In this document: piece after piece, positions 48,540-61,089 of the stretch
Position numbering within the stretch: position 1 is the first letter of the stretch
How the letters are laid out: the number at the start of each line of letters is the position of its first letter
Assembly: GCA_032622095.1 (NCBI GenBank)
Contig: CP136062.1
Location: forward strand, 8,273,710 to 8,337,709
DNA length: 64,000 bases
Origin: Siphonodentalium dalli
Lineage: Eukaryota > Mollusca > Scaphopoda > Gadilida > Siphonodentaliidae
Reading direction: 5' to 3'
Translations under genes and position numbers: made by a program
Notes under the pieces: generated by a model
Databases searched by the model: none
Seen by the model: only the letters and a program-made list of their open reading frames with translations
What the model was told of the DNA's origin: nothing

Positions 48540-51500
48540 GAATGTTTTTCACTCTGCATGTGTCTTGTCATAATTTTCACAATTAAAGGCTAAAATGTAT
48601 GTTCTCAGGTCTACATATTCTTAAAGAGTAAGATATGTTTGTCTGTTCCCGACTCCTGGACCGATTTCAACCAAATGTGTGTGGTTCTCTGGGTACCATG
48701 GCGAATGTTATGGCGGCGTTATTTTTTGTAATTTTTTTTTAAATGTTAAAATTAAGCAGTTAGTTCTCTAAAGAAATTAAAAAATTAAATTAAAAAGTTT
48801 TTTTTTAATTCAAAATGACTATTTCTTCAAGCTCCTCCCATTAATTAATGTGTGGGGATAACTCCATTCAACTAGCCACATGGGCGCCGACCAATCAGAA
48901 TGCTGGATTTAGTGATCATCACACTTAGTATGTAAATATATCACTTTAACATATTTATTACAAGATTTCATCGAAAAATCTCATTGATAAAGTTGTCATT
49001 TAACCCGTGTTTTATGTTAAAATCCTCGAGGCGACATCTAGAACTTAGCCAACTACAGTAATGCTCTAATTAATCGACTTCTTAACCACAGCATAATTAT
49101 GGGTAACTTTTCAGGATTTAGTCGGAAATATGGCTTGTTGCCTTTCATCGGAAAGCTCTCGACGAGAGTCGATTAATTAGAGCATTCCTGTATGCGGAAG
49201 GTCAATCGTTCTACTAACAACAGTGTTCACACCAGATGGTTGGTGGTTTCATACGCATCTCGACCCAGGGACGTGGCTGTAGATGGTCTGGTGTGTCCGC
49301 TTTCGAAATTCCAACTGCACCCCCTTCGAGGGTGCTGCCCTTGAACCACACCAAACTCACAAGTTTGCACCCCATGGGCTTTGATTTTTTCGATGTGCCC
49401 TCAATTGAATGAATAATATAAGGAAGTTGTAAACCACACTCGTTCGTCGTACACACCGCCAAAAAATAGCGTTATTAAAGGACTTTTTTACCAATAAAAT
49501 TTAAAACAATACCAATCGTGCTTGGTATCGTTGTGATTGTTTATTGGTAAAAATTTGGATAACTAAATCGGATTCTGATGAAATTCCGTTGGATGTTAAC
49601 TGGATGATACGGGGACCATCGAATCGGTTTATTTATCTTTAACACCCTTTGTTGTTTAATAATATAAGGGGCAAATTCGGTCTTATATTTGAATGAACGT
49701 ACAGGTAGGAAATTATTGGACCCTGGGTCTAAATACAATACACTTCACACAGAATATTGGTTGGGAAATTTAGCTATTAATAAATTATATTTTCGAACTG
49801 ACATAACCTATTTTATGAAACTTTCAACTGTTTTCGCTAAAAATCGATTGGCCTATGGAATTATTTTTGAAATCCAATTGTTGAAAATGTGATCAAAGTG
49901 AGTGAAAGAAAGACACACAACCCATTCCCGACGACGCATGGCCCCTAATGAAAGCAACTGATTACCCAGATGTCGATCCTATCCATAATGGTAAGTAGTA
50001 CTAAGTACATGTATGAAGATTTTGTGCCGGCCCACAGCAACGGTCTGGAGCAGCTCAGGATAAAGGTACTATGTAAATACTGACTGAGACTGAGAACATG
50101 TAGTTCCATAGTATTCCTTGGGAGTAGTATATGTGACCCGTCATATCAAAACTAGTCGTAAGTCGAGAAATATTTTATGACGACTGTAATTTGTCAAATA
50201 AATGCGTAACCGTAGAGGTCAATTTCCAACAAATTCAGGCTGCAGGGCATGACAACTGATTCCAATTTGAAGAATAAAATCGATGTCTCCAATCTAGAGG
50301 TCACCGAAGATCCATATGAAGGTTGATGACGATCGGATGTTGAATGTGGCATGTAGGTTGTACCGAAGGATTTAGTAATCCAAAGAGCAATTTAATCCAA
50401 GATGGCCGCTGGCGGGAATGTTTTTCAACGAAATTCGGAAAACAAATTATGTCTCCCCTCCAGTGTCACCCAAAATATCCATATGAAGTTTGGTGATGAT
50501 CAGATGAGCGACGTGGTCTGTAGGTTGTGCCAAATGTTTTAGTCATGCAAAGAGTAAAATCTAAGATGGCTGCCGGCGGCCATAGTTTAATCGAAATGTT
50601 TTCATATTCAATTTCGAAATAAAAAAAATGGGTCCCATCTAGAGGTCACCCCAAATATCCGTATGAAGTGTGTTAACGATCGGATGAGAGATGACCTGTA
50701 GGGTGTCCGATACATGGTTATCAGAAATTCCCAAAAAGTTGGCATTGAGTTAATCGTAAAATTGGTAGACCGCACTACTCGATCTCCAAACAATGATAGT
50801 GTCAGCTCGTGACATCAGGGTCAGGAGATTTTGTGTCCACAAGCGACTAATTCTATTGTATTATGCGTCTTTATTATAAACCCTGTGCCAATGCATTCTC
50901 TTATAAATGTGAGTCGACCATAGGTCGCTTCGCATATATAAGCGAATGCATTGGCCTAGCAAATTTTATATTATTTTTTATAATTTTTTAAAAATGTAAG
51001 AAAAAATGACAAAAATGATAAAAACAATTGTTAAAGAATGTGAGAAAACTGAGATGCCAAGGCAAAGCGGCAGCATATCATTTATCCCACGGGTGGCTAC
51101 ATTGTATACATATTGGAAGGGAAAACCCGCGATGGCTATAAATAGATATGACAGTACTGCATAATTATATTCAATCACGTATACTACAGTACATGCGGAG
51201 CGATATGGAAATCAGGAACTCAATTTGCCAGCTTCTTTTCCTCACTTCACTAATTGTCAACTGAGATAATGCCTTTGTTTGTCCTAAATGGGCGAGTATA
51301 TGCTAAGGCATTGGAACAATGCCAATCGAGATTGAGGGAGGAACTATTTCGTCTGGCGTCAGGTCACATGGGTAATCACACGGACAGCAAACAGCCTTTT
51401 TGTGATAGCATTCGCCACAGCTCGGTCGACAATTATTTAGCGTCCCATCCTCCCACCCAGTATTCCTCCCTCCGTTTTGGGAGGAGGCATCCCTTTGTGG

Positions 51501-51992
51501 TTCAGATATTTTAGGATGAACTTGACTGTACCACATCGATCGCATAGAAAAAACTGTAACCTTTTCGTCGATTAACTGTAACCGTTAGTCGATATCGAAA
51601 TTTGGTTTTTGTCAATATTATAATTTACATCGGCAGATAACGCACCATATAAGGCATTGGTGTATGTGCACACGATGCCTGTGGTGTGCCTTAGTATGAA
51701 TATGTACAAAAACCTCCTTGTTACAATGCATGGGTGTATTCGTCAATGCTGCATGTTTCTGTTTATTAGCGTATCCAGGATATCATAAATAGGGATTTTG
51801 ATACACCACAATTGATCTTTCCACAGCTGTGAAGCAAATCACTATTAGCAGACATTTTCGACGAATCAGCGATTGACCTGCAATGCAAATTATGATGCAT
51901 CTTTCTTCACATTAATTTTGCATACGTTCAGTGTTGAATTGCCTATATTCAAAACTGTTTTGTTGCCAAGGGCAATTTATTCATGGTCATAA
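48540..51992. repeat. 3,453-bp tandem repeat, copy 2
   Basis: Complete unit. On reading it against copy 3 I noticed no difference, so the two central copies are at or near identity. That fits very recent amplification or continuing homogenisation, although an assembly duplication cannot be excluded from sequence alone. Confidence 0.95.
49054..49192. mobile_element. Same MITE in repeat copy 2
   Basis: Identical position within the unit (+3,453) with the same inverted ends and TA flanks. This is a passenger of the tandem amplification, not an independent insertion. Confidence 0.8.
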
Positions 51993-54900
51993 GAATGTTT
52001 TTCACTCTGCATGTGTCTTGTCATAATTTTCACAATTAAAGGCTAAAATGTATGTTCTCAGGTCTACATATTCTTAAAGAGTAAGATATGTTTGTCTGTT
52101 CCCGACTCCTGGACCGATTTCAACCAAATGTGTGTGGTTCTCTGGGTACCATGGCGAATGTTATGGCGGCGTTATTTTTTGTAATTTTTTTTTAAATGTT
52201 AAAATTAAGCAGTTAGTTCTCTAAAGAAATTAAAAAATTAAATTAAAAAGTTTTTTTTTAATTCAAAATGACTATTTCTTCAAGCTCCTCCCATTAATTA
52301 ATGTGTGGGGATAACTCCATTCAACTAGCCACATGGGCGCCGACCAATCAGAATGCTGGATTTAGTGATCATCACACTTAGTATGTAAATATATCACTTT
52401 AACATATTTATTACAAGATTTCATCGAAAAATCTCATTGATAAAGTTGTCATTTAACCCGTGTTTTATGTTAAAATCCTCGAGGCGACATCTAGAACTTA
52501 GCCAACTACAGTAATGCTCTAATTAATCGACTTCTTAACCACAGCATAATTATGGGTAACTTTTCAGGATTTAGTCGGAAATATGGCTTGTTGCCTTTCA
52601 TCGGAAAGCTCTCGACGAGAGTCGATTAATTAGAGCATTCCTGTATGCGGAAGGTCAATCGTTCTACTAACAACAGTGTTCACACCAGATGGTTGGTGGT
52701 TTCATACGCATCTCGACCCAGGGACGTGGCTGTAGATGGTCTGGTGTGTCCGCTTTCGAAATTCCAACTGCACCCCCTTCGAGGGTGCTGCCCTTGAACC
52801 ACACCAAACTCACAAGTTTGCACCCCATGGGCTTTGATTTTTTCGATGTGCCCTCAATTGAATGAATAATATAAGGAAGTTGTAAACCACACTCGTTCGT
52901 CGTACACACCGCCAAAAAATAGCGTTATTAAAGGACTTTTTTACCAATAAAATTTAAAACAATACCAATCGTGCTTGGTATCGTTGTGATTGTTTATTGG
53001 TAAAAATTTGGATAACTAAATCGGATTCTGATGAAATTCCGTTGGATGTTAACTGGATGATACGGGGACCATCGAATCGGTTTATTTATCTTTAACACCC
53101 TTTGTTGTTTAATAATATAAGGGGCAAATTCGGTCTTATATTTGAATGAACGTACAGGTAGGAAATTATTGGACCCTGGGTCTAAATACAATACACTTCA
53201 CACAGAATATTGGTTGGGAAATTTAGCTATTAATAAATTATATTTTCGAACTGACATAACCTATTTTATGAAACTTTCAACTGTTTTCGCTAAAAATCGA
53301 TTGGCCTATGGAATTATTTTTGAAATCCAATTGTTGAAAATGTGATCAAAGTGAGTGAAAGAAAGACACACAACCCATTCCCGACGACGCATGGCCCCTA
53401 ATGAAAGCAACTGATTACCCAGATGTCGATCCTATCCATAATGGTAAGTAGTACTAAGTACATGTATGAAGATTTTGTGCCGGCCCACAGCAACGGTCTG
53501 GAGCAGCTCAGGATAAAGGTACTATGTAAATACTGACTGAGACTGAGAACATGTAGTTCCATAGTATTCCTTGGGAGTAGTATATGTGACCCGTCATATC
53601 AAAACTAGTCGTAAGTCGAGAAATATTTTATGACGACTGTAATTTGTCAAATAAATGCGTAACCGTAGAGGTCAATTTCCAACAAATTCAGGCTGCAGGG
53701 CATGACAACTGATTCCAATTTGAAGAATAAAATCGATGTCTCCAATCTAGAGGTCACCGAAGATCCATATGAAGGTTGATGACGATCGGATGTTGAATGT
53801 GGCATGTAGGTTGTACCGAAGGATTTAGTAATCCAAAGAGCAATTTAATCCAAGATGGCCGCTGGCGGGAATGTTTTTCAACGAAATTCGGAAAACAAAT
53901 TATGTCTCCCCTCCAGTGTCACCCAAAATATCCATATGAAGTTTGGTGATGATCAGATGAGCGACGTGGTCTGTAGGTTGTGCCAAATGTTTTAGTCATG
54001 CAAAGAGTAAAATCTAAGATGGCTGCCGGCGGCCATAGTTTAATCGAAATGTTTTCATATTCAATTTCGAAATAAAAAAAATGGGTCCCATCTAGAGGTC
54101 ACCCCAAATATCCGTATGAAGTGTGTTAACGATCGGATGAGAGATGACCTGTAGGGTGTCCGATACATGGTTATCAGAAATTCCCAAAAAGTTGGCATTG
54201 AGTTAATCGTAAAATTGGTAGACCGCACTACTCGATCTCCAAACAATGATAGTGTCAGCTCGTGACATCAGGGTCAGGAGATTTTGTGTCCACAAGCGAC
54301 TAATTCTATTGTATTATGCGTCTTTATTATAAACCCTGTGCCAATGCATTCTCTTATAAATGTGAGTCGACCATAGGTCGCTTCGCATATATAAGCGAAT
54401 GCATTGGCCTAGCAAATTTTATATTATTTTTTATAATTTTTTAAAAATGTAAGAAAAAATGACAAAAATGATAAAAACAATTGTTAAAGAATGTGAGAAA
54501 ACTGAGATGCCAAGGCAAAGCGGCAGCATATCATTTATCCCACGGGTGGCTACATTGTATACATATTGGAAGGGAAAACCCGCGATGGCTATAAATAGAT
54601 ATGACAGTACTGCATAATTATATTCAATCACGTATACTACAGTACATGCGGAGCGATATGGAAATCAGGAACTCAATTTGCCAGCTTCTTTTCCTCACTT
54701 CACTAATTGTCAACTGAGATAATGCCTTTGTTTGTCCTAAATGGGCGAGTATATGCTAAGGCATTGGAACAATGCCAATCGAGATTGAGGGAGGAACTAT
54801 TTCGTCTGGCGTCAGGTCACATGGGTAATCACACGGACAGCAAACAGCCTTTTTGTGATAGCATTCGCCACAGCTCGGTCGACAATTATTTAGCGTCCCA

Positions 54901-55445
54901 TCCTCCCACCCAGTATTCCTCCCTCCGTTTTGGGAGGAGGCATCCCTTTGTGGTTCAGATATTTTAGGATGAACTTGACTGTACCACATCGATCGCATAG
55001 AAAAAACTGTAACCTTTTCGTCGATTAACTGTAACCGTTAGTCGATATCGAAATTTGGTTTTTGTCAATATTATAATTTACATCGGCAGATAACGCACCA
55101 TATAAGGCATTGGTGTATGTGCACACGATGCCTGTGGTGTGCCTTAGTATGAATATGTACAAAAACCTCCTTGTTACAATGCATGGGTGTATTCGTCAAT
55201 GCTGCATGTTTCTGTTTATTAGCGTATCCAGGATATCATAAATAGGGATTTTGATACACCACAATTGATCTTTCCACAGCTGTGAAGCAAATCACTATTA
55301 GCAGACATTTTCGACGAATCAGCGATTGACCTGCAATGCAAATTATGATGCATCTTTCTTCACATTAATTTTGCATACGTTCAGTGTTGAATTGCCTATA
55401 TTCAAAACTGTTTTGTTGCCAAGGGCAATTTATTCATGGTCATAA
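51993..55445. repeat. 3,453-bp tandem repeat, copy 3
   Basis: Complete unit, apparently identical to copy 2. It carries the same internal elements at +6,906 from copy 1. Confidence 0.95.
52507..52645. mobile_element. Same MITE in repeat copy 3
   Basis: Identical position within the unit (+6,906), with inverted ends and TA flanks intact. Confidence 0.8.
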
Positions 55446-55959
55446 GAATGTTTTTCACTCTGCATGTGTCTTGTCATAATTTTCACAATTAAAGGCTAAA
55501 ATGTATGTTCTCAGGTCTACATATTCTTAAAGAGTAAGATATGTTTGTCTGTTCCCGACTCCTGGACCGATTTCAACCAAATGTGTGTGGTTCTCTGGGT
55601 ACCATGGCGAATGTTATGGCGGCGTTATTTTTTGTAAATTTTTTTTAAATGTTAAAATTAAGCAGTTAGTTCTCTAAAGAAATTAAAAAATTAAATTAAA
55701 AAGTTTTTTTTTAATTCAAAATGACTATTTCTTCAAGCTCCTCCCATTAATTAATGTGTGGGGATAACTCCATTCAACTAGCCACATGGGCGCCGACCAA
55801 TCAGAATGCTGGATTTAGTGATCATCACACTTAGTATGTAAATATATCACTTTAACATATTTATTACAAGATTTCATCGAAAAATCTCATTGATAAAGTT
55901 GTCATTTAACCCGTGTTTTATGTTAAAATCCTCGAGGCGACATCTAGAACTTAGCCAAC

Positions 55960-56098
55960 TACAGTAATGCTCTAATTAATCGACTTCTTAACCACAGCAT
56001 AATTATGGGTAACTTTTCAGGATTTAGTCGGAAATATGGCTTGTTGCCTTTCATCGGAAAGCTCTCGACGAGAGTCGATTAATTAGAGCATTCCTGTA
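55960..56098. mobile_element. Same MITE in repeat copy 4
   Basis: Present at +10,359 with both ends intact, which shows that copy 4 derives from the same MITE-bearing ancestor despite its divergence elsewhere. Confidence 0.8.
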
Positions 56099-56568
56099 TG
56101 CGGAAGGTCAATCGTTCTACTAACAACTGTGTTCACACCAGATGGTTGGTGGTGTCATACGCATCTCGACCCAGGGACGTGGCTGTAGATGGTCTGGTGT
56201 GTCCGCTTTCGAAATTCCAACTGCACCCCCTTCGATGGTGCTGCCCTTGAACCACACCAAACTCACAAGTTTGCACCCCATGGGCTTTGATTTTTTCGAT
56301 GTGCCCTCAATTGAATGAATAATATAAGGAAGTTGTAAACCACACTCGTTCGTCGTACACACCGCCAAAAAATAGCGTTATTAAAGGACTTTTTTACCAA
56401 TACAATTTAAAACAATACCAATCGTGCTTGGTATCGTTGTGATTGTTTATTGGTAATGCACTAATTTGGATAACTAAATCGGATTCTGATGAAATTCCGT
56501 TGGATTTTAACTGGATGATACGGGGACCATCGAATCGGTTTATTTATCTTTAACACCCTTTGTTGTTT

Positions 56569-56712
56569 CCAAAATTTAACTTTTCAACCTACTCCGGGTT
56601 TAGGTCCAGACAAATATCCCAAGTCTTGGGATAAATATTCTCATCTTCTGCCCGCCCCTTCGATCTGTTGAAAGAGTCCAATTTAACTTAATATGACTAA
56701 ATATTCCCCAAC
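56569..56712. other. 144-bp segment unique to repeat copy 4
   Basis: Lies between TTTGTTGTTT and TAATATAAGG, where copies 1-3 have only AA. It contains the palindrome ATCCCAAGTCTTGGGAT. No flanking duplication or inverted ends were found, so I cannot tell insertion in copy 4 from deletion in the ancestor of copies 1-3. A further 5-bp difference (TAATGCACTAATTTGG) lies about 100 bp upstream. Confidence 0.75.
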
Positions 56713-57067
56713 TAATATAAGGGGCAAATTCGGTCTTATATTTGAATGAACGTACAGGTAGGAAATTATTGGACCCTGGGTCTAAATACAATACACTTTA
56801 CACAGAATATTGGTTGGGAAATTTAGCTATTAATAAATTATATATTCGAACTGACATAACCTATTTTATGAAACTTTCAACTGTTTTCGCTAAAAATCGA
56901 TTGGCCTATGGAATTATTTTTGAAATCCAATTGTTGAAAATGTGATCAAAGTGAGTGAAAGAAAGACACACAACCCATTCCCGACGACGCATGGCCCCTA
57001 ATGAAAGCAACTGATTACCCAGATGTCGATCCTATCCATAATGGTAAGTAGTACTAAGTACATGTAT

Positions 57068-57975
57068 ATAACGTCGGCCAATAATGTAAATGCAAATAAC
57101 AATTTCACTATATATTATATAAATTTTGTTGCAGTTGGCTCACCATACAATACCAGTCGATGTGGTGAATTATACCCGTAAATTATATGTGGTGAATTAT
57201 ACCCGTAAAACGTTATAGATTACAAAACGAACGTGTATTCCGGTACGGGCACATGTAGCTACCCGTACGTGCACGTACCGGTAGACGTACTGGTTTGAAA
57301 TCGCAAACTCGTTAATGTTTAATGGCAGTGCGTACGGGAAAATATATTGAATAATATCTAATACCCTCTTAAATTCTCGTGAAGAGATTATATCAATAAT
57401 CAACGGAGTGGCATTTTGTTGGGTCATTTTTGGGCATTCTCAAATAATCATGCAGACGTAACTTAGATACTATAGTATAAGGAAATTGCAAATCATGCAA
57501 TAGATTTATTGTCGTTCGAATCGGTGCTGTCGCCGCCCAAAAATAAATAAATGTGTGGCCCAGGGACCGATGACAAAAGCCAACTAATCGATATAAATAC
57601 ACGTACGATTGGCTGACAGCATTTAGGAAGAAATAGCTTGTGCACGAACACCATGACTGTGGTAATGTAAGTAAGAAACTTTGTTCATGTGACGTCAGAA
57701 ATATATAAATAAACATGGGAATTCCCAATGTCATGTCTGTGTGACGATTTGCAGTAGGTCCCCGAATTCGCGGTATTCCCCTAACATGGGCGAAATATGT
57801 TGATTTTAATGAGGGAATGGGTGCGTATATGTCAATTGATATGTATTTTAAACAAATAACGAAACGATCATCATAATAGTGGTTTGTTTTATCAATTATA
57901 TGCGCCGAATTAACTTGGTGCAAATCAAACGACGAGAAATATTCACTATATAGATCTATATATCCGCGTGTGCCA
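57068..57975. other. AT-rich single-copy region, no gene supported
   Basis: Begins where copy 4 of the 3,453-bp repeat breaks off. A short tandem duplication of GTGGTGAATTATACCCGTAA lies at about 57,158-57,206, and a 12-of-13 inverted repeat CCGGTACGGGCAC / GTGCACGTACCGG at about 57,239-57,282. A 176-codon minus-strand frame (57,393-57,923) is the longest outside the satellite. Its product shows no domain, no signal peptide and no repeated family I recognise, and AT-rich DNA of this length readily gives such frames, so it is not annotated as a gene. Confidence 0.5.
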
Positions 57976-57979
57976 GAAG

Positions 57980-58830
57980 GACTCCTTATAAATTTGTAAA
58001 TAAGATGAAGAATATTTATTAGATGTTATTTATTAAGTCAATCAAATAATATTATTCATTAGTTAGCGCCTATATATATACTCCCGGAGATTGCTGCGCG
58101 GGTGTCCTGATCACGCAAATTAAATCGCGGAGGTCCCTCAACTCCCATTCATAATTCACGGAGTTCCTTCTAAATTGGCAAAACGAACAACTTTAAAGAA
58201 GGAAAGTGGTGTATACAGGGTAATTTTAAAACAAATTCAACGAATAATAAATAATAATAGTTTTTTCCATCAATTATATCCTCGGATATCCCTTTGCGGA
58301 GATTGAATATCATATCACGATAAAATATTTGCCGAGGGCCCCATATATACTGACAATGCATGCCCGAAGGTTCCATTATAATTTGTGAATAAAAGAATAT
58401 TGATGTTATTCAGTCCATCAAATAATATTATTCATTAACTATAGCACCTACATGTACATGCATGGATGTCCCGAACGCGCAAATTAAATCGCGGATGTCC
58501 GTCAATTTGCATTCACAATTCATGGAGTTCCTTCTAAATTATCAAAACGAACAACTTTAAAGAAGGAAAGTGGTGTCTACTGGCTACCTTTAAGACATAT
58601 TGAACGATTAATAAATAATAATGGTTTTATTCATCAATTATATTCGCGGATATCCCTTTGCGGAGATTGAATATTATATCACGATATTTGCGGAAGTCCC
58701 CATATATAATACGTGTCCATGCATGCCCGGAGGTCCCATTATAATGTGTGAATAGGATGAAGAATATTAATGCTTTTCAGTCAATTACAAATATTATTCA
58801 TTAACTATAGTGCCTACATGTATACCTAGA
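57980..58830. repeat. Tandem repeat, about 365-376 bp period, about 2.3 copies
   Basis: ATTATTCATT occurs at 58,051, 58,427 and 58,793, and GGAGTTCCTTCTAAATT at 58,160 and 58,524. Long shared stretches include AACGAACAACTTTAAAGAAG, TATCCCTTTGCGGAGATTG and CATGCATGCCCG(A/G)AGGT. Copies are perhaps 85 percent alike, so this is an old duplication. The third copy breaks off after GCCTACATGTATACC near 58,830. No gene seen. Confidence 0.85.
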
Positions 58831-58950
58831 AGAACGATCGCTGTGTGCATGGGTGTCGACCACATCGCACTATTATACTAAAATACGTCTCAATTGACAT
58901 ATACATACATTCTTTAAAGTTTCTTCAACATAGCCACCAGAGACCTCTAG

Positions 58951-59245
58951 CGTTAATTACGGTTTAGTTATTAGCTTACATTCATCTTCATTGGTTTTAC
59001 GGTTTTAGTTATTAGTTTTACATTCATCTTCATTGGTTTTACGGTTTTAGTTAATTACGGTTTTAGTTATTAGTTTTACATTCATCTTCATTGGTATTAC
59101 GGTTTTAGTTAATTACGGGTTTAGTTATCAGTTTTAATTACGGTTTGAGTTATTAGTTTTACATTCATCTTCATTGGTTTTACGGTTTTAGTTATTAGTT
59201 TTATATTCATCTTCGTTGATTTTACATTCATCTTATTGGTTTGAC
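58951..59245. repeat. Minisatellite, about 42-bp unit
   Basis: About six to seven copies built from TTACGGTTTTAGTTATTAG and TTTACATTCATCTTCATTGG. Some units are shortened or have an extra GTTAATTACGG block. T-rich on the + strand. It has no reading-frame interest. Confidence 0.85.
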
Positions 59246-59283
59246 AATAAGGTTTATTAGGTTGATAACGATAATCATTGATC

Positions 59284-59600
59284 GTGGGAAATCGTCTATT
59301 GGTTTGAAATATGTCTATTGATTAAGAAAATGTGGCTATGGAAACGGAATGTAAGTTTATTAAATATGCGATAGCTGTACTAATTGTTTGTTATTAGATA
59401 TTAGTTGAACAATGAATACTATTAAATTAAAATAGAACATTAATTCTGCATCGGTCAACATTGATTATGAATCTATATCTATTAAAATGGAATTGTCTCT
59501 TATTGAATCCAAGAATGACTATTGGTTTGAAAATGGAGACTATTGGTTTGAAATATATTGCTATTAAAACGGGATAGACTTATATTGAATGTGCGATGCA
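59284..59600. repeat. Degenerate short repeat around ATTGGTTTGAAA
   Basis: CTATTGGTTTGAAA(T/A)ATG and weaker forms (CTATTGATTAAG, CTATTAAAATGGAA, TTATTGAATCCAAG, CTATTAAAACGGG) recur at irregular 25-60 bp intervals. Probably an old, decayed minisatellite adjoining the 42-bp one. Confidence 0.5.
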
Positions 59601-59915
59601 TGTAATTGTTTTCACACACCACCATTAGCTTTTATTTCATGTAATTTCCGACCGAATGGCCGCCCATACTCAGCCGCCATAATAATATACCTACCAATCA
59701 CGACTCCATTGAATCAGTTATATCAGTTTAGTTTGGACACGCGTAGTCACACCAACATATACAATTGTTTATTATTTAGAAAGGATCTGTCTTATGCAAG
59801 GGATGAACGAAAGATCATTAAAAGTGTAGCGGTCGCGTTGTAAATATAGAAGGCCGATGACTTCTCTGATCGAGAGGTCTAGATCTCTTGGTCACGGTCG
59901 TTAGACGATTTGTGT

Positions 59916-59996
59916 GATCACCGAAGTTAAGCAACGTCGAGCCCGGTTAGTACTTGGATGGGTGACCGGCTTGGGATTCTGGGTGCTGCCAACTTT
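59916..59996 (+). pseudogene. 5S rRNA-derived fragment (3' two-thirds), possible SINE head
   Basis: The stretch from GATCACCGAAGTTAAGCAAC through GTTAGTACTTGGATGGGTGA to GGGTGCTG is a strong match to the 3' two-thirds of animal 5S rRNA, including the internal RNA polymerase III promoter (box A, intermediate element and box C regions). The first roughly 40 bases of a normal 5S gene are not recognisable upstream. Within the matched part there are changes (GTCGAGCCC for GTCGGGCCC, CGGCTTGGGATTCTGGG for CGCCTGGGAATACCGGG). There is no T-run at the end: the sequence goes on through ACTTTCGG. It is therefore not a normal 5S gene. It is either a pseudogene or the head of a 5S-derived SINE (SINE3 class) with the body to the right. 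A single copy is seen. Confidence 0.8.
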
Positions 59997-59999
59997 CGG

Positions 60000-61085
60000 T
60001 GCTACTGCGCACTTCTCTCTCTCATTCTGTTACAAAAGTGTTCAAAGTAGCCCCGGTATATCATTATTACTGTTGATTCCGCGGGGAGGGGGACTCCAGG
60101 ATATACACAAGGTTGAAATTTTAGGGTTTTAATTTTCGGAACCCACCACCCATTTTCGATCTCGGAGACCCACTCTTCCAACACAAGTTGTTTATCCAAA
60201 GGCAATTGGGGACCCACCCCAAACTTTGATGAAAACATGGTGAAAATAGCAGGATAATGCAGACAGAGGATGTGAAATGTTTTAAATAACAATCCGGATG
60301 AAATGCCAGTCAATTATGCTTAAGTCTGTTCCTTTAGTCAATGACAAGTAATTGAGTATCCTCATGATAACACTGATAAGATGCATGCATTCTTACGAAC
60401 GTCCTTTGCCTAAAACTACATGATGGAATCATTCCGAGGCAACATTTAATTGATATATATGTCAGATTGGCAGTGTATCTGTATACATTATCTTTTTATT
60501 GACAATAATCATGTTATTGTATTTATATTGAATAAAGTCATGAATTTGCTTGAATAATACAAAAATAAAACATCTGAACTGAATTAACGGTTGTATTGGG
60601 TGTATTAACCCTTTCCGCATGTGCACGTGTTTGGCGGCGTTCACCGTTCGGACTCCCATGAACTTAGCGCAATTTAGCGGCAGACGATAGCATTGAGTCA
60701 CGGACTACATATGTCAGCCTTGGTAACGTATGGCATGGTGTTATATATAATACTTATATATAACTCCGATTTTACAAACAACTAAATACGTCCACCACAG
60801 CCGACAATGTTAACAAGGATAAATTACATTGATACAAATGAAAAATTCAGATAAATGAGACGTTTACGAACGTTATTCTGGGGCAAAATAGTCCTTGGGA
60901 GACAGCAAGACCACGCCCCTTGACACGGATCGTGTGAGTGATTTTTACACGTGGACTTTGTCGTGGTAACAATTGTTCAGCCAATTACAGCTGTCCGGTA
61001 CAGCTTTGTTCGAAATTAAACTTCGATATACGCAAACATCATAAAATAGTTGTTTTTTCTGTAATTATAACGTATTGTTATCCTT
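60000..61085. other. Single-copy AT-rich region, no gene seen
   Basis: The first 250 bp (CGCGGGGAGGGGGACTCC, then the repeated GACCCAC/AACCCACCACCC motifs near 60,140-60,220) could be the body of a retroposed element headed by the 5S-like fragment, but no A-tail or terminal repeat was found. The remainder holds only short open frames of random character. Confidence 0.4.
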
Positions 61086-61089
61086 CATC

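Larger units (their letters stand above)
55446..57067. repeat. 3,453-bp tandem repeat, copy 4 (partial and diverged)
   Basis: Covers the first 1,475 bp of the unit plus a net 147 bp of extra sequence, then leaves the repeat at 57,067, just after CTAAGTACATGTAT. It is more diverged than the other copies (CAACTGTG for CAACAGTG, GGTGTCATAC for GGTTTCATAC, CGATGG for CGAGGG) and is the only copy with a 144-bp segment at 56,569-56,712. The pattern of diverged edge and uniform centre is typical of tandem arrays maintained by unequal crossing over. Confidence 0.93.

Noticed and set aside
57393-57923. 176-codon minus-strand frame, longest outside the satellite
   Set aside because: Composition looks like random AT-rich translation (Y, I, F, H, S rich), with no motif, no signal peptide and no splice or promoter context. 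It spans the edge of unique DNA without any sign of constraint.
59870-59996. Functional 5S rRNA gene
   Set aside because: The 5' third is missing or replaced, the 3' part has substitutions, and there is no T-run terminator.
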